5,158 nucleotides of DNA from Deltaproteobacteria bacterium (GTDB lineage: Bacteria; Desulfobacterota; Deferrimicrobia; Deferrimicrobiales; Deferrimicrobiaceae). Below the pieces are notes generated by a model. It saw nothing but the letters and a program-made list of their open reading frames with translations, was not told the origin of the DNA and made no database searches. Location: positions 1-5,158 of the forward strand of contig JAJZRM010000225.1 in the NCBI GenBank assembly GCA_021802685.1, read 5' to 3'. Positions 1 through 5,158 of this stretch are shown in pieces; position 1 is the stretch's first letter; each line of letters begins with the position of its first letter. The translations under genes were made by a program, and so were the position numbers.

Positions 1-605
1 TCCAGCAATAAATCGCCCGTTCCTTCCCGCAATTTCTGGTTTTTCGCCAGGGTCCTGTACACGTCGAGGACAAAAACGACGCTCAGGACCCCGACCGTTT
101 CCCCGTCGTCGTTCCTGAGCGGGTACCCGAGATTGAAGCCGTGTTTGAGGGTCGCCCGGTTGATGATGTATTCGCCCGAGGACAATCCGCCGGATGCCAG
201 CGCATTCCGGAAATACCGCCTGTCGGAAACGGGAAGGGACGGGACGGCGGGGATGGCCGCGGCCCACACTTTGCCGTCCAACCCCGCTATGAAGATATTG
301 GAGTAAATGGGGTTCAATTTCAGGATGTCTTCCAGGAGGGGTTGCACCCTGGCGGCGTTGCGGTTCCGGATTTCGGGCAAATGCGCCAGGGAAACCATCA
401 GTTGCCGGGTGGCCGCGACCAGGTTCCGCTGCTTCGAGGCGATACGGTCCGCGAGTATCTGGGTCTGCGTGCGGGCTTCCGCCACCGCATCGTTTCGAAG
501 TTTGATCCCTGAATAGATGATGATCCCCGCCGCGGGGAGGGCCATGATGAAGACGATCAGAAACAGCTGCGCCCTGATGGATAATGAAGACAACCTGGAG
601 TACAC
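1..605 (-). CDS. Membrane sensor protein, N-terminal part (transmembrane helix plus Cache-like domain); runs off left edge
   Basis: I translated 201 codons from a GTG at 603-605 down to the window edge, with no stop. Residues 13-32 (QLFLIVFIMALPAAGIIIYS) form a transmembrane helix after a short basic N-terminus. Residues 35-95 are mostly helical. Residues 100-180 have the pattern of an extracytoplasmic Cache (PDC) sensor domain: GLDGKVW at 108-114, SDRRYFRNAL at 127-136, GEYIINR at 144-150, FNLGYPLRNDDG at 157-168 and VGVLSVVF at 171-178. Cache domains bind small ligands in histidine kinases, diguanylate cyclases and chemoreceptors. The output domain is outside the window, so the class of sensor cannot be stated. 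The GTG start is supported by a GGGGGA ribosome binding site six bases upstream and by the basic segment before the helix; ATG codon 21 lies inside the helix and is rejected. The gene follows the iron-sulfur gene after 18 bases, so co-transcription is likely. I am sure of the frame and membrane topology, and fairly sure of the Cache assignment. Confidence 0.82.
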   Translation of the reverse strand, partial: MYSRLSSLSIRAQLFLIVFIMALPAAGIIIYSGIKLRNDAVAEARTQTQILADRIASKQRNLVAATRQLMVSLAHLPEIRNRNAARVQPLLEDILKLNPIYSNIFIAGLDGKVWAAAIPAVPSLPVSDRRYFRNALASGGLSSGEYIINRATLKHGFNLGYPLRNDDGETVGVLSVVFVLDVYRTLAKNQKLREGTGDLLL

Positions 606-611
606 GATGAT

Positions 612-617
612 TCCCCC
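612..617 (-). promoter_or_regulatory. Ribosome binding site for the sensor gene
   Basis: The minus strand reads GGGGGA six bases before the GTG at 603-605, between that codon and the TAG stop of the upstream iron-sulfur gene (624-626). It decides the GTG start, because the next candidate (ATG, codon 21) would remove half of the transmembrane helix. Confidence 0.55.
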
Positions 618-623
618 GCCGCC

Positions 624-1880
624 CTACCGGCCGGCCAGCGCCCGGAAGAAACGCGACTGCACCTGGCGCGACAACAGCGCCTTCTTCACCGGCGGAAGGC
701 CGATGACGATGCGCGTCACCGCCCGCAGGGCGGAGTGGTCGAGGCGGTCGAAGTCGTCGAAAAGCAGGTTCTGGAACTTCCCCCGCTCGATGGCCATGAC
801 CACGGCCCGCTGCCAGGAGGTTTCCGGGACCAGGATCCGTTCCTTTCGCGGGGACATGGAGAGCGCCCCGCGGGCGCAGGCGGGCCTGCACACGCCGCAG
901 CCGAGGCACGCCTCCTCGTTCAAGGCGGCCGTCTTCCCTGTTCCTTCCCCCTCGATGCGTATGGCGGACACGGGGCATCTCCTCGCGCACGATCCGCACC
1001 CGTTGCATTTCGACGGATCGAACGCCGCCCGGAAGGGGGAGGTGACGACGGCGCCGAACATCTTGAACCGGTTGATGGCCGAAAGCATGGCGCAGCAGCA
1101 GCCGCAGCAGTGGCACACGTACGCGGGACGCCGCTCCACGTTGTCCCCGATGTGCACCAGCCCCTCCGCGCGCGTCCGGGCGAAGATGTCCAGCGTTTCC
1201 TCCCGCGAGATCCGGCGTCCGAGGCCGTGGCGGACGACGAAGTCCGCCGCCGCGTTCAGCGTGGTGCACACCTCCATGGGTTTCCCGCAGGTTTTCCCCT
1301 CGTGCTCCTGGATGTGGCGGCAGTAGCACAGGGACACCGCCCACGCTTTCGCGTTGCGGACGATGTCCGTCGCCCGCTCGTGGTCGAGGATCCGCGTCAG
1401 GTCCGCGGGGTCCGCCTGGTCCTCGTGGACCAGGGCGCGCCCCACCTGGGTCTTTCCCGCGAACACGGACCGGGCGAAATCGGGGTCGCCGTGGGCGTAC
1501 GCCGCCATGTGGCGGGCGATCTCCTTCTGCGGGAGGTCGCTCCGCACCCGCATGAAAGCGAACTCGAAGAAGCCGACGACGGTGGGGGAGAGGATATAGG
1601 TGTATTTCCCTTCGCGCTCGAAGTCCATCACGAGCCCTTTGTCGGCCATCCGGTGGAGGATGGGCGACAGCTCCGCCGGGGATCTCCCCGTCCGGCGGGC
1701 GATCCCTTCGATGCCGGTGAACCGGATCGGCATACGCGCCCCGATCTCCGCCTCTTCCGGGGTGTAGAGGAGTCTCAGGATCTCGTAGAGCGATTCCGCG
1801 GGGGGTGCGCCGATGGGAAAACGGTCCAGCCGCTCCTGGAGCCGGCCGTATACGCCCTTTCCGTGACGGATGTGTCCCAT
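624..1880 (-). CDS. Winged-helix-like multi-cluster iron-sulfur protein (4Fe-4S dicluster domain)
   Basis: The product has 418 residues, no signal peptide and no membrane helix, so it is probably cytoplasmic. Residues 28-50 (SLYEILRLLYTPEEAEIG and on) are helical. Residues 55-98 look like a winged helix: a helix-turn-helix from GIEGIARRTGRSPAEL to MADKGLV, then a short beta wing ending in YILSP. A helical linker leads to a Cys segment with C185 and C187 (CYCRH), C198 and C205. Residues 256-263 read CHCCGCCC. Two ferredoxin-type motifs follow: C292, C295, C298 and C302 (then Pro), and C325, C328, C331 and C335 (then Ala). The last 80 residues have no Cys. The two ferredoxin motifs should each hold a [4Fe-4S] cluster. 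The other ten Cys could bind further metal, which is inference. Similar proteins are usually annotated only as 4Fe-4S binding; the role may be electron transfer or redox-responsive regulation. The ATG at 1878-1880 was chosen although no clear Shine-Dalgarno precedes it. The frame stays open upstream to a GTG at 1965-1967, but those 29 codons lack family-like character. Confidence 0.88.
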   Translation of the reverse strand: MGHIRHGKGVYGRLQERLDRFPIGAPPAESLYEILRLLYTPEEAEIGARMPIRFTGIEGIARRTGRSPAELSPILHRMADKGLVMDFEREGKYTYILSPTVVGFFEFAFMRVRSDLPQKEIARHMAAYAHGDPDFARSVFAGKTQVGRALVHEDQADPADLTRILDHERATDIVRNAKAWAVSLCYCRHIQEHEGKTCGKPMEVCTTLNAAADFVVRHGLGRRISREETLDIFARTRAEGLVHIGDNVERRPAYVCHCCGCCCAMLSAINRFKMFGAVVTSPFRAAFDPSKCNGCGSCARRCPVSAIRIEGEGTGKTAALNEEACLGCGVCRPACARGALSMSPRKERILVPETSWQRAVVMAIERGKFQNLLFDDFDRLDHSALRAVTRIVIGLPPVKKALLSRQVQSRFFRALAGR

Positions 1881-1889
1881 GCCATCGAC

Positions 1890-1895
1890 AGGATA
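1890..1895 (-). promoter_or_regulatory. Candidate -10 element for the iron-sulfur gene
   Basis: The minus strand reads TGCTATCCT, an extended -10-like element (TATCCT with a TG two bases upstream). No good -35 hexamer lies 16-18 bases further upstream. Transcription from it would begin within a few bases of the ATG at 1880, giving an almost leaderless mRNA. That would fit the absence of a Shine-Dalgarno sequence. This is a weak call by eye. Confidence 0.22.
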
Positions 1896-1907
1896 GCAGA
1901 ACCACCG

Positions 1908-1936
1908 TTGTACGACACGCGGGGTTGAGATACAGT
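1908..1936 (+). promoter_or_regulatory. Candidate sigma70-like promoter for the prohibitin gene
   Basis: TTGTAC at 1908-1913 (three of six matches to TTGACA) and TACAGT at 1931-1936 (four of six matches to TATAAT) are 17 bases apart. The predicted transcript would start near 1943, about 60 bases before the GTG at 2003. The hexamers are poor matches in GC-rich DNA, so this is only the best candidate in the region. Confidence 0.25.
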
Positions 1937-1990
1937 TGCGGAAACGGCGGCGGCTTCGTCCCGGCACGGGACGCGAAAAGCGCCGCGGAA

Positions 1991-1997
1991 GGGAGGT
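1991..1997 (+). promoter_or_regulatory. Ribosome binding site for the long form of the prohibitin-family gene
   Basis: GGGAGGT ends five bases before the GTG at 2003-2005, which is near-ideal spacing. It supports the upstream start and the 33-residue cytoplasmic N-terminal extension. Confidence 0.55.
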
Positions 1998-2002
1998 CCC
2001 CC

Positions 2003-2908
2003 GTGTCCGGTCCCGATTTCTCCGAGATCTTCCGCCGGTACAAGGAGGCCCTCGGCCAGGCGCAGCGATCGCAGGGAAAGACCATCCCCGGAGGAGGTAG
2101 CATGCCCCCGAAACTCGGATTCCTCAAGTTCGCCGTCCTCGCGTTGGTCGTCGTCGTCGTCCTTTCGGGCGCTCTCGTGATCGTGGGCCCGGGCCAGCGC
2201 GGCGTGTTGATGAACTTCGGCGCCGTCTCGCCCAACGTGTGGGGAGAGGGGCTCCATTTCAAGATCCCGGTCTACCAGAACGTCGTGAGGATGGACGTGC
2301 GCGTCCAGAAGGAGGTGACCGAGGCGTCGTCGGCCTCCAAGGACCTGCAGGACACCCATTCCACGATCGCCGTGAACTTCAACATCATCCCCGACAAGGC
2401 GGGGTGGGTCTTCCAGAACATCGGAATGGGGTACAAGGAGCGGGTGATCGACCCTGTGACCCAGGAGGTGGTGAAGGCGGTCACGGCGAAGTTCACCGCC
2501 GTCGAGCTGATCACGAACCGGGAAAAGGTCCGCACGGAGATCAAGGAGGTGCTGAAAGCGCGCCTGCTCGACTACAACATCGCCGTGGTGGACGTCTCCA
2601 TCGTCAACTTCAAGTTCAGCGCCCAGTTCGCCCAGGCGATCGAGAACAAGCAGACCGCCGAGCAGATGGCCCTGAAGGCCCAGCGGGACCTCGACCGGAT
2701 CAAGATCGAGGCGCAGCAGAAGGTCGCCCAGGCGCAGGCCGAGGCGGAGGCGTTGCGGCTGCAGCGGCAGAACGTAACGGCGGAGCTCGTGGAGCTGCGG
2801 CGCATCGAGGCGATGCAGGAGGCGATCCGGAAGTGGAACGGCGTGATGCCCAACGTGACCGGGGGCGCGCTGCCGTTCATCGATGCGAGGTCGTACACCG
2901 GGAAGTAA
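2003..2908 (+). CDS. Prohibitin/SPFH (band 7) family membrane protein
   Basis: The product has 301 residues from the GTG at 2003. Residues 1-33 are a hydrophilic, probably cytoplasmic extension. Residues 40-61 (FLKFAVLALVVVVVLSGALV) are a transmembrane anchor. The SPFH domain follows: VGPGQRGVLMNFGAV at 61-75, GEGLHFKIPVYQNVVRMDVR at 81-100, and a beta-rich core to about residue 205. AQAIENKQTAEQMALKAQ at 210-227 starts an Ala/Glu/Gln-rich coiled coil that runs to about 275. The C-terminus carries KWNGVMPNVTGG and PFID, typical of bacterial prohibitin homologues. Such proteins form large membrane rings or scaffolds and are linked to FtsH-type protease control and membrane organisation; the exact role here is unknown. 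HflC is related, but no hflK partner is adjacent and the C-terminus is prohibitin-like. An alternative ATG at 2102 would give 268 residues starting just before the membrane helix; it also has a strong ribosome binding site. I prefer the GTG for its spacing and the coding-like third-position GC of the extension. The gene stands alone and converges on hemY. Confidence 0.9.
   Translation: MSGPDFSEIFRRYKEALGQAQRSQGKTIPGGGSMPPKLGFLKFAVLALVVVVVLSGALVIVGPGQRGVLMNFGAVSPNVWGEGLHFKIPVYQNVVRMDVRVQKEVTEASSASKDLQDTHSTIAVNFNIIPDKAGWVFQNIGMGYKERVIDPVTQEVVKAVTAKFTAVELITNREKVRTEIKEVLKARLLDYNIAVVDVSIVNFKFSAQFAQAIENKQTAEQMALKAQRDLDRIKIEAQQKVAQAQAEAEALRLQRQNVTAELVELRRIEAMQEAIRKWNGVMPNVTGGALPFIDARSYTGK
2091..2097 (+). 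promoter_or_regulatory. Possible internal ribosome binding site for a short form of the prohibitin-family protein
   Basis: GAGGAGG lies four bases before an in-frame ATG at 2102-2104. In the long form the same bases encode part of a Gly-Gly-Gly-Ser linker, so the match may be a by-product of glycine codons. If used, it would yield a protein lacking the 33-residue extension. Confidence 0.4.
2147..2161 (+). repeat. Five tandem GTC triplets
   Basis: Five GTC triplets in frame encode five consecutive valines in the membrane anchor of the prohibitin-family protein (residues 49-53). This is a short simple repeat; gain or loss of a unit would keep the frame and change only the helix length. Confidence 0.6.
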
Positions 2909-2917
2909 CTCCCCGGA

Positions 2918-4315
2918 TCAGACCGACTTCGCGATCCGCTCCGCGGTCAGGCGGGACTGCAGGACGCAGTCGTTCAGGGCGATGCCGCGGTAGGCGTTGC
3001 TGTTGAGGTGCAGGCCGGGAAGGCCCGCAAGCCGGGCATCGATCCGTTCCAGCCGTTTCCCGTGGCCCACGAGGTACTGCGGAATCCCCCGGTCGTGGAA
3101 GAACGTGCGGGCCAGAACCGGCTCCACGGCGATCCCCATGATGTCCGAAAGCTCCCTGCGGGCGATGGAAAGCAGCGTCTCCTCCGGCAGCGACGCCATC
3201 TCCGGGGCGCGTACTCCGCCCACCATCACGCGGAGGAGGGCCTTCCCGTCGGGGGCGCGGTTCGGGAAGACGCTGGAGTCCCACAGCGCGCCCAGGATCT
3301 TCCGCTTCTCCCCCCGAGGGATGAGGAAACCGAACCCGTCGAGAGGGTTCCCCAGCGTTCCCGCGTCGTACCCCAGGGCGGCGACGGTGACCGGCGAATA
3401 GGGGATCGCGTTGAGGGCGTCGATGAGCGCGTCGTCCAGGGGCGCAAGGATGCGCGCCGCATCGTAGGCGGGGGTCGCGACCACCACGATGTCCGCTTCC
3501 ATCTCCTCCCGGATACCTCCTTCCGAGAGGTGAAGCGCGTACGAATCGCCGCGCCGCTCGATCCGCTCCACGGACACGTTCATGTGGAGCCCGTCGGCCA
3601 GCCGGGAAGCCAGAACATCCGCCAGCGTCTGCACGCCGTGGTCGAAGGAGACGAGGACCCCCCCGGGCCCGGCCGACATCTCGCTTTTCACCCCCTGCTT
3701 CGACCGCTCCCTCTTCAAGGCGAGCATCCCGCGGACCAGGCCGCCGTACTTGCTCTCGAGGTTGTAGATCAGGGGGAAGCAGGACCGCAGGGACATCCGG
3801 TCGGGATCGCCGGCGAAGATCCCGGTGACCATCGGGTCGATCAGCTTCTCCAACGCCTCGGTCCCGAGGCGCCTCCGGGCGAAATCGCCCAGCGATTCGT
3901 CGACGTTGGCCGGCGGCCCCGCGGCGAACGGTTCCCACAGGATCCGCGCCCGTCCGGAAGGGGAAAGCAGCTGCGACCGGAAAAAGGCCACCGGGGTTTC
4001 CGGAAGCCGGTGCATCGTTCCCCCGGAGTAGATGTACCGCTTGCGGGCCAGGTCGGAGGAGCGGACGACGCGGTCCTCGATCCCCAGGTCCTTCACCAGG
4101 TCCATCCCGTGCGGCTTGTTCGTGAGGAAACCGTTCGGCCCCCATTCCAGGTTGAAGCCGTCCTGGCGGATCGTGCGCATCTTCCCGCCCGGAACGCCGT
4201 CGGCCTCCAGGAGCAGGATCTCGGCGTCCTTTCCCGCGTCGTAGAGGTTCCGGACGAGGTAGTGGGCGGTGCACAACCCCGAAAGGCCGGCGCCGACGAT
4301 GACGATACGCGGCAT
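2918..4315 (-). CDS. hemY: Protoporphyrinogen/coproporphyrinogen oxidase, FAD-dependent HemY type
   Basis: This flavoenzyme removes six electrons from protoporphyrinogen IX (or coproporphyrinogen III in the coproporphyrin branch) to make the porphyrin used by ferrochelatase. The product has 465 residues, the usual length. The N-terminus has the dinucleotide fold GAGLSG at 8-13 and the ribose-binding acidic residue E37 in LLLEADGVPGGKMRT. EWGPNGFLTNKP at 57-68 is typical of the family. The middle carries LEKLIDPMVTGIFAGDPDRM (155-174), and the FAD-binding C-terminus has GLHLNSNAYRGIALNDCV at 434-451. The start is the ATG at 4313-4315, with GGGAG six bases upstream. It begins one base after the hemH stop, so the two form an operon and may be translationally coupled. 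The product is probably soluble or peripheral to the inner membrane. The family is also called hemG (TIGR00562 usage), pgoX or cgoX; it is not the small flavodoxin-type HemG of E. coli. Family assignment is firm; the choice between the two substrates is open. Confidence 0.95.
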   Translation of the reverse strand: MPRIVIVGAGLSGLCTAHYLVRNLYDAGKDAEILLLEADGVPGGKMRTIRQDGFNLEWGPNGFLTNKPHGMDLVKDLGIEDRVVRSSDLARKRYIYSGGTMHRLPETPVAFFRSQLLSPSGRARILWEPFAAGPPANVDESLGDFARRRLGTEALEKLIDPMVTGIFAGDPDRMSLRSCFPLIYNLESKYGGLVRGMLALKRERSKQGVKSEMSAGPGGVLVSFDHGVQTLADVLASRLADGLHMNVSVERIERRGDSYALHLSEGGIREEMEADIVVVATPAYDAARILAPLDDALIDALNAIPYSPVTVAALGYDAGTLGNPLDGFGFLIPRGEKRKILGALWDSSVFPNRAPDGKALLRVMVGGVRAPEMASLPEETLLSIARRELSDIMGIAVEPVLARTFFHDRGIPQYLVGHGKRLERIDARLAGLPGLHLNSNAYRGIALNDCVLQSRLTAERIAKSV

Positions 4316-4316
4316 T

Positions 4317-5158
4317 TTACGCTCCCAGCACGATGTCTTTCAGCGCGTCGATGAACGCGGGCGAGTCGTTCAGCGCGGGCGTCCGAAGAAACGATTGTAT
4401 ACCGTTTCCCCTGGCGTGGGCGGCGAGCCGGATGTCCAGCTCATGAAGCGTCTCGATATGGTCCGAGACGAAGCTCACCGGGACGACGACCAGCTTCCTG
4501 ACCCCATGCCGCGCGAGCCGCGTCACCTCGTCCACCGTGTCGGGGGAAAGCCATTCCTCGCGCCCCGCCCGGCTCTGGTAGGAGAGGGCGTGGGGAAGGC
4601 CGGGGAACTCCCGCATCACGGCCGCCACCGTCCGCTCCGTCTCCGCCTGGTACGGATCGCCCCCGACGATCAGCCGTTTCGGGACGCCGTGGGCGCTGAA
4701 GAGCAGGAACATCCCTTCCCGGTCGATCCCCCGGATCGCGCGGGATACCGTTTCCGCCAGGGCGGCGACGTACTTCGGGTGGTCGGGGTAGGAACGGACC
4801 TCCGTCACCGGGAAGTCGCACCCCGCCCAATGCAGCCACCGCCGCAGGTCGTTCAGGCTGGACCCGGTCGTGGCCTTGCAGTAGTGCGGGTAGAGGGGGA
4901 GCGCGATCGCGCGCGTGACTCCGTCTTCCTTCATGTCGAGCGCGGCGTGTTTCGACAGGGGGTGCCAATACCGCATCCCCACGTAGACCTTGAAGTTCCC
5001 GCCCGTCCCCCGCAACGCTTCCTCGAGGGCGGACCGTTGGGCTTCCGTGAGGGCCGCGATCGGCGAGCTCCCGCCGATCTCTTCGTAGTACCGGCGGACC
5101 TTGCGGGCGCGCAGGCCCGAGACGATCCAGGCGAAAAGCGGCTGGGTGACCGCCCCCG
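4317..5158 (-). CDS. hemH: Ferrochelatase, N-terminus beyond the right edge
   Basis: Ferrochelatase inserts ferrous iron into the porphyrin ring at the end of heme synthesis. The window holds 279 residues; by family length about 30-45 N-terminal residues are missing. The visible part starts with GAVTQPLFAWIVSGLRARKV, then RRYYEEIGGSSPIAALTEAQ, the family signature. ALPLYPHYCKATTGSSL follows, with a Cys where Ser is common. The catalytic His is in FSAHGVP (codon 4689-4691) and the catalytic Glu in SFVSDHIETLHE (codon 4452-4454); their spacing of 79 residues is close to that of the conserved His and Glu of the Bacillus enzyme. SYQSRAGREEWLSP and the C-terminal LRTPALNDSPAFIDAL also fit. No Cys-rich C-terminal extension for a [2Fe-2S] cluster is present. 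A TTG at 5013-5015 is an internal leucine, not the start. The TAA stop is one base before hemY. The promoter and perhaps hemE lie to the right. Confidence is very high. Confidence 0.96.
   Translation of the reverse strand, partial: GAVTQPLFAWIVSGLRARKVRRYYEEIGGSSPIAALTEAQRSALEEALRGTGGNFKVYVGMRYWHPLSKHAALDMKEDGVTRAIALPLYPHYCKATTGSSLNDLRRWLHWAGCDFPVTEVRSYPDHPKYVAALAETVSRAIRGIDREGMFLLFSAHGVPKRLIVGGDPYQAETERTVAAVMREFPGLPHALSYQSRAGREEWLSPDTVDEVTRLARHGVRKLVVVPVSFVSDHIETLHELDIRLAAHARGNGIQSFLRTPALNDSPAFIDALKDIVLGA
4322..4326 (-). promoter_or_regulatory. Ribosome binding site for hemY inside the end of hemH
   Basis: The minus strand reads GGGAG six bases before the hemY ATG, within the last codons of hemH. 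The arrangement GGGAG-CGTAAA-ATG puts the hemH stop inside the spacer, as expected for translational coupling. Confidence 0.6.

Larger units (their letters stand above)
1881..2002. other. Divergent intergenic region between the iron-sulfur gene and the prohibitin gene
   Basis: These 122 bases separate two start codons that face away from each other, so they must hold the promoters of both units unless those are internal to genes. I see a plus-strand promoter candidate (1908-1936), a minus-strand -10-like TATCCT at 1890-1895, a near-palindrome GTTGTACGAC at 1907-1916 (eight of ten positions symmetric), and the prohibitin ribosome binding site at 1991-1997. I found no riboswitch or small RNA gene by eye. 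Confidence 0.6.

Noticed and set aside
1091..1110. GCA/GCC-rich run that looks like a microsatellite on the plus strand
   Set aside because: Read on the minus strand it encodes the Cys cluster CHCCGCCC of the iron-sulfur protein, so coding constraint explains it.
517..1326. Plus-strand open frame of 269 codons across the sensor/iron-sulfur junction
   Set aside because: It spans the junction of two real minus-strand genes and has no domain character. It is explained by high GC content and the scarcity of stops.
735..1928. Plus-strand open frame of 397 codons opposite the iron-sulfur gene
   Set aside because: It is antisense to a clear gene with ferredoxin motifs. Its protein is low-complexity (runs of Ala, Gly, Arg, Pro, Val) without domain pattern, as expected of a shadow frame in GC-rich DNA.
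1881..1967. Longer iron-sulfur protein starting at a GTG at 1965-1967
   Set aside because: The added 29 residues are Arg-rich without pattern, the GTG has no ribosome binding site, and the extension would fill most of the divergent promoter region.
1805..2002. Upstream extension of the prohibitin frame to an ATG at 1805
   Set aside because: The extra 66 codons overlap the start of the divergent iron-sulfur gene and show no conserved character. Two strong ribosome binding sites lie further downstream.
2239..3006. Plus-strand open frame of 255 codons overlapping the prohibitin gene
   Set aside because: It is the shifted frame of the prohibitin gene; the Arg/Gly/Asp-rich product has no family features.
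2877..4274. Minus-strand open frame of 465 codons overlapping hemY in another frame
   Set aside because: It has the same codon count as hemY by coincidence. The product is rich in Arg, Gly and Pro with no recognisable fold, and hemY has complete FAD-binding motifs.
3008..4354. Plus-strand open frame of 448 codons opposite hemY
   Set aside because: Antisense shadow of a well-supported gene, with no motif and no ribosome binding site of note.
5013..5015. TTG as the start of ferrochelatase
   Set aside because: The frame stays open to the right edge, and the upstream residues contain the ferrochelatase signature RRYYEEIGGSSPI, so the TTG is internal.

Overview
The window reads as a GC-rich bacterial chromosome segment, most likely from the Desulfobacterota/Deltaproteobacteria (Geobacter-like or related uncultured lineages). 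The grounds are the strong preference for G or C in third codon positions, the hemH-hemY gene pair, and a multi-cluster iron-sulfur protein of a kind common in anaerobes. This placement is inferred from protein character and base composition, not from a marker gene. There are no tRNA, rRNA, CRISPR, phage or insertion-sequence signals.

Layout, left to right. (1) Bases 1-605, minus strand: the N-terminal part of a membrane sensor with one transmembrane helix followed by a Cache-like extracytoplasmic domain. Its output domain lies beyond the left edge. (2) Bases 624-1880, minus strand: a 418-residue cytoplasmic iron-sulfur protein with a winged-helix-like N-terminus, a central Cys-rich segment and two ferredoxin-type [4Fe-4S] motifs. 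It lies 18 bases upstream of the sensor gene, so the two are probably co-transcribed. (3) Bases 1881-2002: a short divergent intergenic region, the only plausible promoter region in the window. (4) Bases 2003-2908, plus strand: a membrane-anchored SPFH/prohibitin-family protein. (5) Bases 2918-4315, minus strand: an FAD-dependent protoporphyrinogen (or coproporphyrinogen) oxidase, HemY type. (6) Bases 4317-5158, minus strand: ferrochelatase hemH, whose N-terminus is cut off by the right edge.

How they fit together: hemH and hemY are separated by one base, are read in that order, and carry out the last steps of heme synthesis (oxidation of the porphyrinogen and iron insertion). Their promoter and any further hem genes would be to the right of the window. 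The prohibitin gene converges on hemY, with nine bases between the two stop codons. The iron-sulfur gene and the sensor form a second leftward unit, divergent from the prohibitin gene.

Most of the window is ordinary housekeeping content. The part most worth a second look is the winged-helix/multi-cluster iron-sulfur protein and its tight linkage to a Cache sensor. I see no evidence for a defence system, mobile element or other clearly new system.
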